A DNA stretch of 64,000 nucleotides, taken from assembly GCA_963795805.1 (NCBI GenBank), contig CAWCIV010000004.1, positions 310,001 through 374,000 on the forward strand, given 5' to 3'. Numbering within the stretch: the first letter of the stretch is position 1; every line of letters starts with the position of its first letter. The DNA comes from JALYYC01 sp963795805. GTDB taxonomy: Bacteria; Chloroflexota; Dormibacteria; CF-121. Shown piece by piece: positions 50,654-58,882 of the stretch. Below the pieces are notes generated by a model. That model saw nothing but the letters and a program-made list of their open reading frames with translations, had not been told where the DNA came from and did no database searches. The position numbers and the translations under genes are program-made.

Positions 50654-52239
50654 CTAGAGGCCGCTATGCCACTTGGTCGAGCCGATAACGTGGACCCAGG
50701 TGAGTCCAGTGTTGAGGTCGATCGGATTGCCGTTGACATCGAGGTACACCGCCGGTACGTTCGGATCCGGGATGGTGCCAGGTTCCGTGGATCACCACGC
50801 CATTCGAGTAGATATCAGCCTTGCCATCCCCGGTCAACTCATAGGCCTCGGTGTGAGTAGCCATGGAAGCTGTTGCCGCCGTGCGTGTCGAGGAACGAAG
50901 TTGACGTACTCGACGATGACGGTCTTTGCATGCACTCGGCCCGTGCCGACATTCATGAAGGCGGCGCCGTCCTGGGACTTCAGGTACTCCTTAGATGCCG
51001 GCATCGTACTGCCAGACTGCCCCGTGATCGTGGACCAGATCGCGGCGCGGCATCGCCGCTGACGGCGGCATCGGGGTGCTTCGGTGCGATGTCGTAGATC
51101 GGCGCCGGCAGGTTGTGTTGGGTCGGTAAACGGCGGTCACATTGTTTCCGCGCATCATCACATTGTGCGGCGCAAACCGCGTTGTGTTGTCGCGGTAGAA
51201 GACGTTGCCCTGGCCCCGGCTGTAATCGTTGACCAGGTTGGGATGCTGCCACACCTGGCCCAGGACGTAGTCGTTTGCGCCCGAGCAATAGATCATGCCC
51301 TTGTACATCAGAACCAGGCGGATGGTGATCAAGCGGCAGCTCCGCACCGGACCGACGAGATCGGGTAGCGGACGCCAGTAGATGACACTGAGGCGGGGAA
51401 TCGAGCCCTCGCTGATGTACTCGTAGACCATGTCGGCCTGCTGCATGCCCGCTTGTGGGCGGGCATCCGTGCTGTTTTCGACCTGGATGATGACGGGAGC
51501 GCCGGAGCCGATACGCGCCGGGGTCTCCCTGGGAGGGAACCTGAATCACCGTCGTGAAGCTCAACTTCCAGTCGGCGGTGAAGGGGTCGTGCTTGCGGTT
51601 CAAGGCGGCTTGCGGAATGCCGAGCAGATACTGACGGCTGGGCCCCAGCTTGAGATCCAGCGTCGCGCTCTTGGTGTCGCTGGACCAGGTGACCTGCTTT
51701 GCGTCAAGGGGTTTCCCGTTGAGCGTGATCGGCGTCTTGGCGCTGTCCATCGGCTGCGAGAAGTCGATCTTGACCGCCCCGGTCGCTGCGCTCGGATGGA
51801 GGGCCTGCTGGCCATCTTTGACCAGCTTGTCATCGACCTTCACGTCCGCGACGGTGGGGGCGGCCTCCGTCTTGAAGCTGAAGCCGCTGGTCACCTGGCC
51901 TCGACCCGACGAGGACTGGGCGCCTTTGAGGCTGACGTGATAGGCGGTGCTCGGCTGCATGGCGGGCCGGAGCTGGAACTCGCGCGCGCTGACTGCCTTG
52001 AAGGCCACGATGACCTTGGGCGTGATGACAAAGTTGCGCTGCACCGAGTCCGCGTTCATATCCTGGTTGAAGCGGAGGTCGATCGCGGCCGTGCGCGGCA
52101 CCGCCTGGTCGCCATCGCTGACGTTGGCGCTGACTTCGAGTGGGGCGGTCAGGATGCGGATGACAATCACCGCCGCGACCACGAGGACCGCGATCGGGGC
52201 CAGCCACCAGCGTTCACGAAGCGTTTGTGTCCAGGTCAT
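50654..52239 (-). pseudogene. DUF3048 (YerB-like) protein, copy 1, multiple frameshifts
   Basis: The first 235 residues are intact: a membrane span, an Ig-like (SbsA/Big_5) domain with DLRFNQDMNADSV and VKIDFSQPMDS. The DUF3048 part (VIIQVENSTDARPQAGMQQ, ADMVYEYISEGSIPRL, VGPVRSCRLI) and its C-terminal module (IDLNTGLTWVHVIGS) are present but spread over all three frames. I count about six shifts, near 51520, 51110, 51060, 51000, 50890 and 50785. Compared with copy 2, each shift is a one- or two-base indel. The ATG overlaps the stop of copy 2 (ATGA). Confidence 0.75.
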
Positions 52240-53827
52240 TGATCACTCCCTATCACGTGCACCCAGGTCAGCCCCGTATTCAGATCGATCGGGTTGCCGT
52301 CGGCGCCGTAGTAAACCATCGGCAGGTTCCGGTCCGGATGTCGCCAGGTCGCATGGATCACAGCCCCCGTCGGAGTAGATGTCAGCCGCGCCTTCCCCTG
52401 CCAGCTCGTAGTACTCGGTGTTGTAGTCGTGGTGCACACCCGTATTCGCCGGATTCGTGTCCTTGTAAGACGTGACATGCAGGACGATCAGGTTCTTGGC
52501 GTGGACCTGCCCAGTGCCGACGTTCGTGAACGGCGCCCCATCTTGCCACTTGAGGTACTCACGTGACGTGGCATCATAGCGCCACGTGGCGTTGTGCTGG
52601 GCGATGTAGACGCTCGTCGCTGGCGTCGCGCCCGCGAGCGCGACATCAGGATGGGATGGGGCGATGTCATAGCTCAGGGCGGGCAGGGCCGCATGGACAA
52701 CGTATGAGGTGAGGTAGTCAGGCCGGGCGATCACGTTATGAGGCGCGATGCGATCAGCGGTCCGGTACATGTAAGGGTACATGTAGGCGTAGTCATAAAC
52801 GACGTTCGGCCACTGCCACACCTGGCCCAGCACATAGTTGTTCGCGCCGGAGCACCAGATCATTCCCCGGTACATTTGCTCCAGCTGCACGGTGATCAGA
52901 CGGCAGCTGCGCACCGGGCCGATTGGAGCGGTCGGGGGGTGCCAGTAGACGGCGGTCAGACGAGGGATCCCGAACTCGCTGATGTACTCATAGACCATGT
53001 CCGCCTGCTGCATCCCGGTCTGCGGGCGCACAGTCGGTTGCGTACTGTTTTCGATCTGGATGATGATCGGGCCCCCGGCTCCCATGCGGACGGTGGAACC
53101 AGCCGACGGCACCTGGATCATGGTCGTGAATGCCAGTTTCCAATCGGCGATCGCGTGGTCGTGACGTCGGTTGGCGGCGGTCTGGGGGACCAGCACCGCA
53201 TGAGGCCGGCTATGCGCCAGGACGAGGTCGGTGGCTGCGACCTTGCCTGGCCCATCCCACCTGACGGCCTTCGGATCGATGGCTTTCCCGTCAACCTGGA
53301 TCGATGTTGACGTCGGATCCATCGGTTGCGAGAACGTCAGCTTCAGCGTTCCGCGCGGCGCGACCGCCGCTTGTCCGTTCGATAAGGCCGCCTCGTTGTA
53401 GGTTGCGCCGGTCACCGTTGGCGCGGGCTCCGTGCGAAACGACACGCTGTAGCCGGTCGACCCGAGGCCCATCGTTTTATGGATCCCGCTGATGGTCAGC
53501 CGGTAGGCGGTATCAGCCTGCAGCCAGGGCTTGATCTCGAATGTCCGAGCGTCGTGTGCCACCACCGTTACAAGCGTGAGGGGCGTGATCCGAATTCCGG
53601 ACTCGACCGAGGCCGCGTCCACGTCCTGATTGAAGTGCAGCTGGATGGTGGCGGCGCGAACGACGGTCGGGCTGCCATCACCCACGCTGGCCGCGACCGT
53701 GAGGGGCGCGCTCAGCATCTTGTACGCGAGTGCGCGCCATGACCAGGATCAGCGCGATTGGAAGCACCCACCAGCGCCGTCGGAGTGTCGACCCGAAAGT
53801 GCGCGGGCGGGCGGCAGACGTGGACAT
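52236..53827 (-). pseudogene. DUF3048 (YerB-like) protein, copy 2, two frameshifts
   Basis: The ATG at 53827 follows GAGGAAA. A membrane span (WWVLPIALILVM) leads to a first shift near 53735-53745, then a 490-residue frame covers an Ig-like domain (IQLHFNQDVDAASV, TLKLTFSQPMDP) and DUF3048 (IIIQIENSTQPTVRPQTGMQ, YEYISEFGIPRL, GPVRSCRLI). A second shift in a C5 run (52364-52368) separates AADIYSDG from the true end (VIHATWRHPD, GLTWVHVIGSDQ). Either a decaying gene or a local sequencing artefact. It is in tandem with a paralogous copy. Confidence 0.75.
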
Positions 53828-53959
53828 CAGGATTTCCTCACAGCGACCGGCGGCACAGATTAGTGCAGACGGGCGCTCGCCGTCAATGACTCCCGCTATC
53901 GGAGTTGTTGAGCCCGCTCTGGGTTGATTTTGTCTCGCGAGGTGAGGATCGGGCTCGGG

Positions 53960-54271
53960 TCAGGCCACCATGAGTCGCGGAAGGAGCAGCTGCTGGACGT
54001 CGAAGAGCACGTCAAGGACACGGACCGGATCCCGCGTGACGTTCCGGTTGAGGGCCCGCAGCAACTTGCGGCTGATCGGCCGCACGAAGCGAATGATCTG
54101 GTCCATCAGGAGGGGCGGGACCTCGCCACGCCGCTTCTCGATGATGTCCTCGACCCGGAGGAGGAATTCGTCGACGCGGCGGACGTCGGCCCGGCGACGG
54201 AGTTCGAGGTCGCGGCGGTCGGCGGCTGCCTGGAATTCCCGATGGATCTCGTCGATAGCGTCGCTCAGCAT
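53960..54271 (-). CDS. small helical protein of unknown function
   Basis: The 103-residue, strongly charged and predicted all-helical protein includes IDEIHREFQAAADRRDLELR and RVEDIIEKRRGEVPPLLMDQ. GGAGGGATCG precedes the ATG at 54271. A perfect inverted repeat lies 38-58 bp upstream. It neighbours an HspR-like regulator gene on the same strand, so heat- or envelope-stress control is possible. No family is recognised. Confidence 0.65.
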   Translation of the reverse strand: MLSDAIDEIHREFQAAADRRDLELRRRADVRRVDEFLLRVEDIIEKRRGEVPPLLMDQIIRFVRPISRKLLRALNRNVTRDPVRVLDVLFDVQQLLLPRLMVA

Positions 54272-54308
54272 TGAAACGATCCCTCCGCGTTCCGCAATAC
54301 CGGGGTTC

Positions 54309-54329
54309 TATCAAGCATAAAACTTGATA
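54309..54329. promoter_or_regulatory. inverted repeat, HspR/HAIR-like operator candidate
   Basis: TATCAAG, seven bases, then CTTGATA: perfect 7-bp arms with a 7-bp spacer. The geometry equals that of the HspR HAIR element (CTTGAGT-N7-ACTCAAG), though the arms are in reverse orientation. It lies upstream of the 103-residue protein gene. Confidence 0.45.
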
Positions 54330-54387
54330 TGGGTACTGTTACATAGTCCGTAAGCTGTGTCAAGAGGTTGGGCGGAGCGTGGCCCGG

Positions 54388-54735
54388 TCAGGCGCTGAGC
54401 CCGTTCCCGGAGACTTCCTGGAGCGTGTCCAGCTCGCGCACCTGATTCAGATCCAAGCCCTGCTGGGCGAGGGACTCCAAGAGGCGAAGGACATATTTCA
54501 CGCCGGCCAGGTTCACGCCCTTCTGCCGGGTCAGGAACTGGATGACGCGCACCCGGCGGATGTCATCCTCGGAGTAGCGGCGGCGGTTGGTGGCGGTTCG
54601 CTGCGGTTTGATCAAGTTCTCGCTCTCGTAGATCATCAGCGTGCGCGGGTGCAGACTGAGGATCTCGCTCGCGATACTTGGTGTGAATACTGCCCGACCC
54701 GGCGCAATCGCGGGTCCCCGTTTCCGTTTTCCCAA
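54388..54735 (-). CDS. HspR-like MerR-family regulator 1
   Basis: This 115-residue MerR-type protein has the DNA-binding part FTPSIASEILSLHPRTLMIYESENLIKP, then RTATNRRRYSEDDIRRVRVI, and a short coiled-coil effector part NLAGVKYVLRLLESLA. There are no Cys or aromatic ligand sites, as in HspR. It starts at a TTG (54735) with AGGGGTGAGAG upstream. It is one of three closely similar paralogues between 54 and 62 kb. Divergent from otsA. Confidence 0.87.
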   Translation of the reverse strand: MGKRKRGPAIAPGRAVFTPSIASEILSLHPRTLMIYESENLIKPQRTATNRRRYSEDDIRRVRVIQFLTRQKGVNLAGVKYVLRLLESLAQQGLDLNQVRELDTLQEVSGNGLSA

Positions 54736-54776
54736 CTCTCACCCCTGCGCGAACAAAGCTCGCGCACCGCACTTAG

Positions 54777-54801
54777 ATGATACCCACAATATCACATATT
54801 G
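54777..54801 (-). promoter_or_regulatory. promoter and spacer operator of MerR gene 1
   Basis: A perfect 15-bp palindrome CAATATCACATATTG (54787-54801) sits just upstream of an extended -10 TATCAT (54782-54777). A dyad in the -35/-10 spacer is the classic position of MerR-family operators. It could also affect the divergent otsA. Confidence 0.5.
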
Positions 54802-54849
54802 CCTATCCGCGCAAGGGGTTCGTCCGACATGAGGGCCTCATGAGGGAAG

Positions 54850-56421
54850 ATGGACCGGATGCTGGCGATCGAGCAATACACGAGACGGCTGCTCAAGGAC
54901 TTTCATCCGATCGTGGCCGCCAACCGCGCGCCCGTGGATCTTGCCCCCGATAAGGAGGATGGCGCCCAGCGATACATGCGAGGCGGCGGTGGCCTGGTAA
55001 CCGGCCTTTCCGGTCTGGCGCAGGCGACGGGCGCGGTCTGGGTGGCCTCGGTTCGTGACGGCTTCGAGGGGGAGCTGGAGGTGGGGCAGGGGGGCGAGCC
55101 GATGCTGCTCGAGACGGTCGACGGTGCCCGGTACCAGGTCAGCTGGGTCAACCCTCCCAAACTTGTCTACGACCTCTACTACAACACGATCGCGAATCCA
55201 CTGCTCTGGTTCGTCCAGCACTACCTCTGGAACCTCGCCGAGGCGCCGGTCCTTGATGACAGCACCCACCGCGCCTGGAACGAGGGCTACCGCATGGTCA
55301 ACCAGATGTTCGCGAACCAGGTCGTGCGGGAAGCCCGCCGCAGCCGCAAACGCCCCCTGGTGCTGTCCCATGACTACCACCTCTATCTCGTGCCGCGACT
55401 CGTTCGGCGCGAGCTTCCCGACGCGGTCCTCCAGCATTACGTCCATATCCCCTGGCCGACCCCCCAGTACTGGAAGGTCCTGCCGCAGTACATGCGCGAC
55501 GAGATCATGGACGGGCTGCTTGCGGCCGATATTGTCGGCTTGCAGACCTCGCACGATGTTCGAAATTTCCTCCTCACGTGCGAAGAGAACATGGGGTTGC
55601 CGGTCGACTTCCGCCAGCAAACCGCGTTCTACCGCGGGCGTACCGTCTGGGTTCGCAGCTATCCGATCTCGATCGACGTCCGTGAATTCGAGCGCACCGC
55701 ATCGACCGCCGCGGTCGAGCGGGCGGAGCGTGAGATCCTGCGCTGGCGAACCGAGCACCTGATCTATCGCGTCGACCGGATGGACCTCTCGAAAAACATC
55801 GTCCGAGGTTTCCTCGCCTACGAGCGATTGCTGCAGGCTCACACCGAATGGCGTGGCCGGGTGACCTTCTGGGCGATGCTGCAGAAGACGCGGCAGAACG
55901 TCCCTGAGTATCGCGAGTATGCCCGACAGGTGTTGCAAGCGGCCCGGGTGATCAACAGCCGGCATGCGACAACCGAATGGCAGCCCATTCGGCTCGAGCT
56001 TCGTGAAGACCTCAACCGCGCGATCGCCGGCTACAAGCAGTTCGATGTGCTGTTCGTCAATCCGATTTACGACGGAATGAACCTGGTGGCGAAAGAAGGC
56101 ATCAGCGTCAACCGCCGTGGCGGCATGCTGGTCCTCTCCGAAAACGCCGGGACCCACGAGGAATTGGGGGAGTGGGCGATCACGATCAATCCCTTCGACG
56201 TCGATGCCACAGCGGAGGCGCTGCACCGCGCGCTCTTGATGGATCCGGTGGAGCGCCACTCGCGCGCGGAAAAAATGCGCAGCGTCGTCCAGCAAAATGA
56301 CGTCGCGCGATGGATCTCGGCCCAGCTGCAGGACATCCGCGACCTGGTGGAACCGCTCGCCGCCCGGCAACCCGACATCACCCGTGAGGCCGCGCTCAGC
56401 CGCCTAGCGGATGGCCAGTAG
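54850..56421 (+). CDS. otsA: trehalose-6-phosphate synthase
   Basis: The 523-residue GT20 enzyme has RGGGGLVTGLSGL (sugar-nucleotide loop), LSHDYHLYLVPRLVR, HIPWPTPQYW, VDRMDLSKNIVRGFLAYERLL and NPIYDGMNLVAKEG, with ENAGTHEELG. It joins a glucosyl nucleotide to glucose 6-phosphate. The preceding GAGGGAAG supports the ATG at 54850 (a second ATG is at 54859). It is convergent with otsB, overlapping by 18 bp, so the two trehalose genes are on opposite strands, which is not the usual operon order. Confidence 0.92.
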   Translation: MDRMLAIEQYTRRLLKDFHPIVAANRAPVDLAPDKEDGAQRYMRGGGGLVTGLSGLAQATGAVWVASVRDGFEGELEVGQGGEPMLLETVDGARYQVSWVNPPKLVYDLYYNTIANPLLWFVQHYLWNLAEAPVLDDSTHRAWNEGYRMVNQMFANQVVREARRSRKRPLVLSHDYHLYLVPRLVRRELPDAVLQHYVHIPWPTPQYWKVLPQYMRDEIMDGLLAADIVGLQTSHDVRNFLLTCEENMGLPVDFRQQTAFYRGRTVWVRSYPISIDVREFERTASTAAVERAEREILRWRTEHLIYRVDRMDLSKNIVRGFLAYERLLQAHTEWRGRVTFWAMLQKTRQNVPEYREYARQVLQAARVINSRHATTEWQPIRLELREDLNRAIAGYKQFDVLFVNPIYDGMNLVAKEGISVNRRGGMLVLSENAGTHEELGEWAITINPFDVDATAEALHRALLMDPVERHSRAEKMRSVVQQNDVARWISAQLQDIRDLVEPLAARQPDITREAALSRLADGQ

Positions 56422-57180
56422 GTCGCGGAGGAGGGTCTTCACCCCCTCGACCCCCGGGACGACGAGGTCGCAATCATTGAAGGTCTCGGTCGGCACTTCC
56501 GCCGACCGTACCCCGACCGCCAGGGTTCGGACGTTGGGGAGGTCGCGCATGGCCCGGAAGGCATCGGCGTCCGTGACGTCGTCGCCGACGTAGATCAGCC
56601 CGGCGGGGTGGAGCGACCCGGCAAGTCCGGCAACCACTGTGCCTTTGTTCACGTCGACCGCGGGTCGCAGCTCCCACACGTAGCGGCCGCCGAAGAGTCG
56701 CAGGCGCTCCCGTCCGGCGAGGGCAGTGAGCGACCCGCGCAGCTGCGCTCCGGTTGCCTGCGGGTCCGGTGACTGCCGGAAGTGGACGGCGATCGACGCA
56801 CGCTTTCGTTCGATGTGTATCCCGGGGCCGGTCGCGGCCGCGACGCCGGCCAGCGCGTCGGCCGCATGTAGAAGGTTGCTGGCGTATGGCTGCGCCTCCG
56901 CGCTGAGGCGAGACGCACCATCCCGACGCTCCTCGAGGCCGTGGTTTCCGATCAGGAGCGTCTTGAGAATCGGGACCCGCTCCCAGAGCAGATCACTGTC
57001 GCGGCCGCTGATGAGCACCAGCCGCAGGAGGCGGGGTGCCAGACGCTCGAGCAGGGCAAGCGTGTCGCGGTCGGGCTTCGCCTGGTCGGGATCATCGACG
57101 ATCGGGGCGAGCGTCCCATCGAAGTCCAGGCCAAGGACGATCCGCTCGAGCGGGAGGTCGCCTAAGCGGGCGGCTAGGGC
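56404..57180 (-). CDS. otsB: trehalose-6-phosphate phosphatase (unusual start)
   Basis: This HAD-family phosphatase removes phosphate from trehalose 6-phosphate. Motif I (LDFDGTLAPIVDDPDQA, Asp nucleophile at 57126) is encoded upstream of the first conventional start (GTG at 57018). Also visible are VLISGRDS (motif II), GNHGLEERRDG, NKGTVVAGL and YVGDDVTDADAF (motif IV). The frame is open beyond 57240 with no ATG, GTG or TTG. The helix EALAARLGDLP before the first strand looks genuine, so I placed the 5' end near 57180. The true initiation site is unknown. Confidence 0.82.
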   Translation of the reverse strand, partial: ALAARLGDLPLERIVLGLDFDGTLAPIVDDPDQAKPDRDTLALLERLAPRLLRLVLISGRDSDLLWERVPILKTLLIGNHGLEERRDGASRLSAEAQPYASNLLHAADALAGVAAATGPGIHIERKRASIAVHFRQSPDPQATGAQLRGSLTALAGRERLRLFGGRYVWELRPAVDVNKGTVVAGLAGSLHPAGLIYVGDDVTDADAFRAMRDLPNVRTLAVGVRSAEVPTETFNDCDLVVPGVEGVKTLLRDLLAIR

Positions 57181-57181
57181 C

Positions 57182-57484
57182 TCAGGCCCAGAGGTGACGG
57201 GCGCCGGCGAGCTCCGGGAAGTCGCTTTCAGGGATCTGGAGCCGGCTCTGCACCGCGGCCTCCATCAAGGAGAAGATCACCTTGACGCCGGCCAGGTTGA
57301 TCCCGTGGACTGTCGTGAGTTCGCGGATCAGCCGGATGCGCTCAATGTCGCGACGCGAGTAGCGCCGGCGCTGGGTCGGCGTTCGCTCGGGCGCAATCAG
57401 GTTTTCGCTCTCGTAGACGAAGAGCGTTCGGGGCTCGATGTCGAACATATCGGAGACTTCGCTGGACTTATGCGGCATTGCCAC
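57182..57484 (-). CDS. HspR-like MerR-family regulator 2
   Basis: The 100-residue paralogue of the regulators at 54388 and 60854 has FDIEPRTLFVYESENLIAPE, RTPTQRRRYSRRDIERIRLI and GINLAGVKVIFSLMEAA. GGAGGG precedes the start. It lies directly upstream of otsB on the same strand, so trehalose synthesis may fall under its control. The exact ATG (57484 or 57478) is unclear. Confidence 0.87.
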   Translation of the reverse strand: MAMPHKSSEVSDMFDIEPRTLFVYESENLIAPERTPTQRRRYSRRDIERIRLIRELTTVHGINLAGVKVIFSLMEAAVQSRLQIPESDFPELAGARHLWA

Positions 57485-57516
57485 GTGCTGCCCTCCAGGG
57501 ACGGGAACTGTAACAA

Positions 57517-57537
57517 ATTATACCAGACATATCAGGT
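57517..57537 (-). promoter_or_regulatory. promoter and spacer operator of MerR gene 2
   Basis: A perfect TATAAT (57522-57517) is directly preceded on the minus strand by the imperfect palindrome ACCTGATATGTCTGGT (57537-57522). TTGTCA occurs 19 bp before the -10. The dyad position again suits MerR-type regulation. Confidence 0.5.
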
Positions 57538-57667
57538 TTTGTGACAAACAGGAAATGCAGCCGCCTTTTGGATAGTGCGTGACCTTCCCACACGCAATGT
57601 GACGGGATGCTCAAGGGACCCCAATGGCTGTGCTCTCGCATATCACCTTAGGCGTGCAAACGGCTGC

Positions 57668-57696
57668 TTGAACGGGTCGCAAGTTGCCGGTAGGCT
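57668..57696 (+). promoter_or_regulatory. promoter of the TIM-barrel/ftsH unit
   Basis: TTGAAC (57668-57673) and TAGGCT (57691-57696) are 17 bp apart. The likely start ATG is 35 bp downstream. Confidence 0.35.
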
Positions 57697-57731
57697 CTGG
57701 CTTCAACGGCAGGTGTGCCGTTTCCACCAGC

Positions 57732-58862
57732 ATGTCGGGAATCTTACGTCAACTCAGCGCGTTTGGAGGCAGGGTCGTGTTGGGCGTGGTGCTCGTCGCG
57801 TTGCTGACGCCACCCTTCGGGCTGCGAGCCTACCTCGACGCTCGCGCTCAGGACCAGGCCGTTTCCGCCCGGGTGCTGCAGAGCTTCGGCCGGCCGGCGG
57901 CCTCCGTGGTCAAGGCGCCGACCTCCGCCCGGCCCTTCGTGCAGCTGCCTCGCTCGCCCCTGGATGGGATCGCCGGCAAGGGCGCCTGGTTCATGATCTT
58001 CGACGGCGAGTGGACCGACCCTGACGCCGACCGCGCGGCTGCCCTGGTTGATTCGGCGGTTCGTGCCGATCTCAGCCATATCTATGTGCGGATCGCGGAC
58101 TCACCGCACCATTTCTACGCGGCCGCGATGCTCCAGGACCTTCTCCCGATCGCCCATGCCCGCGGCTTGAAGGTGATCGGCTGGATCGAGCCGATGCTGG
58201 ACGACCCGGGATCCGATGCAGCCGATGCGATCGCGGCGGCAAATTTTGAGGAGCAGGGCCAAAAGCTCGACGGCCTCGCGCTGACGATCGAAGGCAACAG
58301 CACATCGGACCCGAACGTGGGCCAGTACCTCGTCGGGATCCGGAATGGCGCTGCCGGGCTCAATGGGTTAGGCGACCAGTACCTGCTGATCGCCAGCACC
58401 CTCCCGACTCCCTATGATCACCCCGGCTACGCCTACGCGACCCTCTCCCGCTACTGCCAGGTCTTTGCCCCGATGGCCTACTGGCGTGCCACCGGATTGC
58501 CCCAGTACAGCGGGACCGACGGGACCCGGGCGTACATCGACCAGATCTTCCAGCAGTTCCGGGATCCAGGGGTCAACCCCTACAAACGGCCGTTGACCAT
58601 CACCGCCCAGGCCTACGATGCCGCTCCCGAGTACGGGACACCGGGCGCGCCGCCCGCCGCTGAGATTACGACCTCGATGGACGAGACGCGCGCGCAGGGC
58701 GGCATCAGCTGGTCCTATTACCGGCTGGCGGACGCCACCAACGGCGTGACTGGCGACGAGCAACAGGCGATCAGCGGCTATCCGTTCTGGCAGCGATTCG
58801 TGGGGCCCGCCATCTCGGCGAAAGCATTGATCGCATTACCCGACCAGCCCGTAGCGTACTAA
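57732..58862 (+). CDS. membrane-anchored TIM-barrel protein, glycoside-hydrolase-like
   Basis: From the ATG at 57732 the product has 376 residues with an N-terminal membrane span (VVLGVVLVALLTPPFG). The outside domain resembles a TIM barrel: KGAWFMIFDGEWTDPDADR, LSHIYVRIAD, ARGLKVIGWIEPMLDDPG, and an Asp/Glu-bearing strand LALTIEGN. It looks like putative glycoside hydrolase-type barrels (GHL families), but catalytic residues cannot be assigned. It ends 20 bp before ftsH, so the two are probably cotranscribed. Confidence 0.65.
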   Translation: MSGILRQLSAFGGRVVLGVVLVALLTPPFGLRAYLDARAQDQAVSARVLQSFGRPAASVVKAPTSARPFVQLPRSPLDGIAGKGAWFMIFDGEWTDPDADRAAALVDSAVRADLSHIYVRIADSPHHFYAAAMLQDLLPIAHARGLKVIGWIEPMLDDPGSDAADAIAAANFEEQGQKLDGLALTIEGNSTSDPNVGQYLVGIRNGAAGLNGLGDQYLLIASTLPTPYDHPGYAYATLSRYCQVFAPMAYWRATGLPQYSGTDGTRAYIDQIFQQFRDPGVNPYKRPLTITAQAYDAAPEYGTPGAPPAAEITTSMDETRAQGGISWSYYRLADATNGVTGDEQQAISGYPFWQRFVGPAISAKALIALPDQPVAY

Positions 58863-58882
58863 CAGGAGGGGTTGAGCAGCAC

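Noticed and set aside
54838..56370. 510-codon minus-strand open frame opposite otsA
   Set aside because: otsA carries every GT20 motif in the plus frame; the antisense translation has none.
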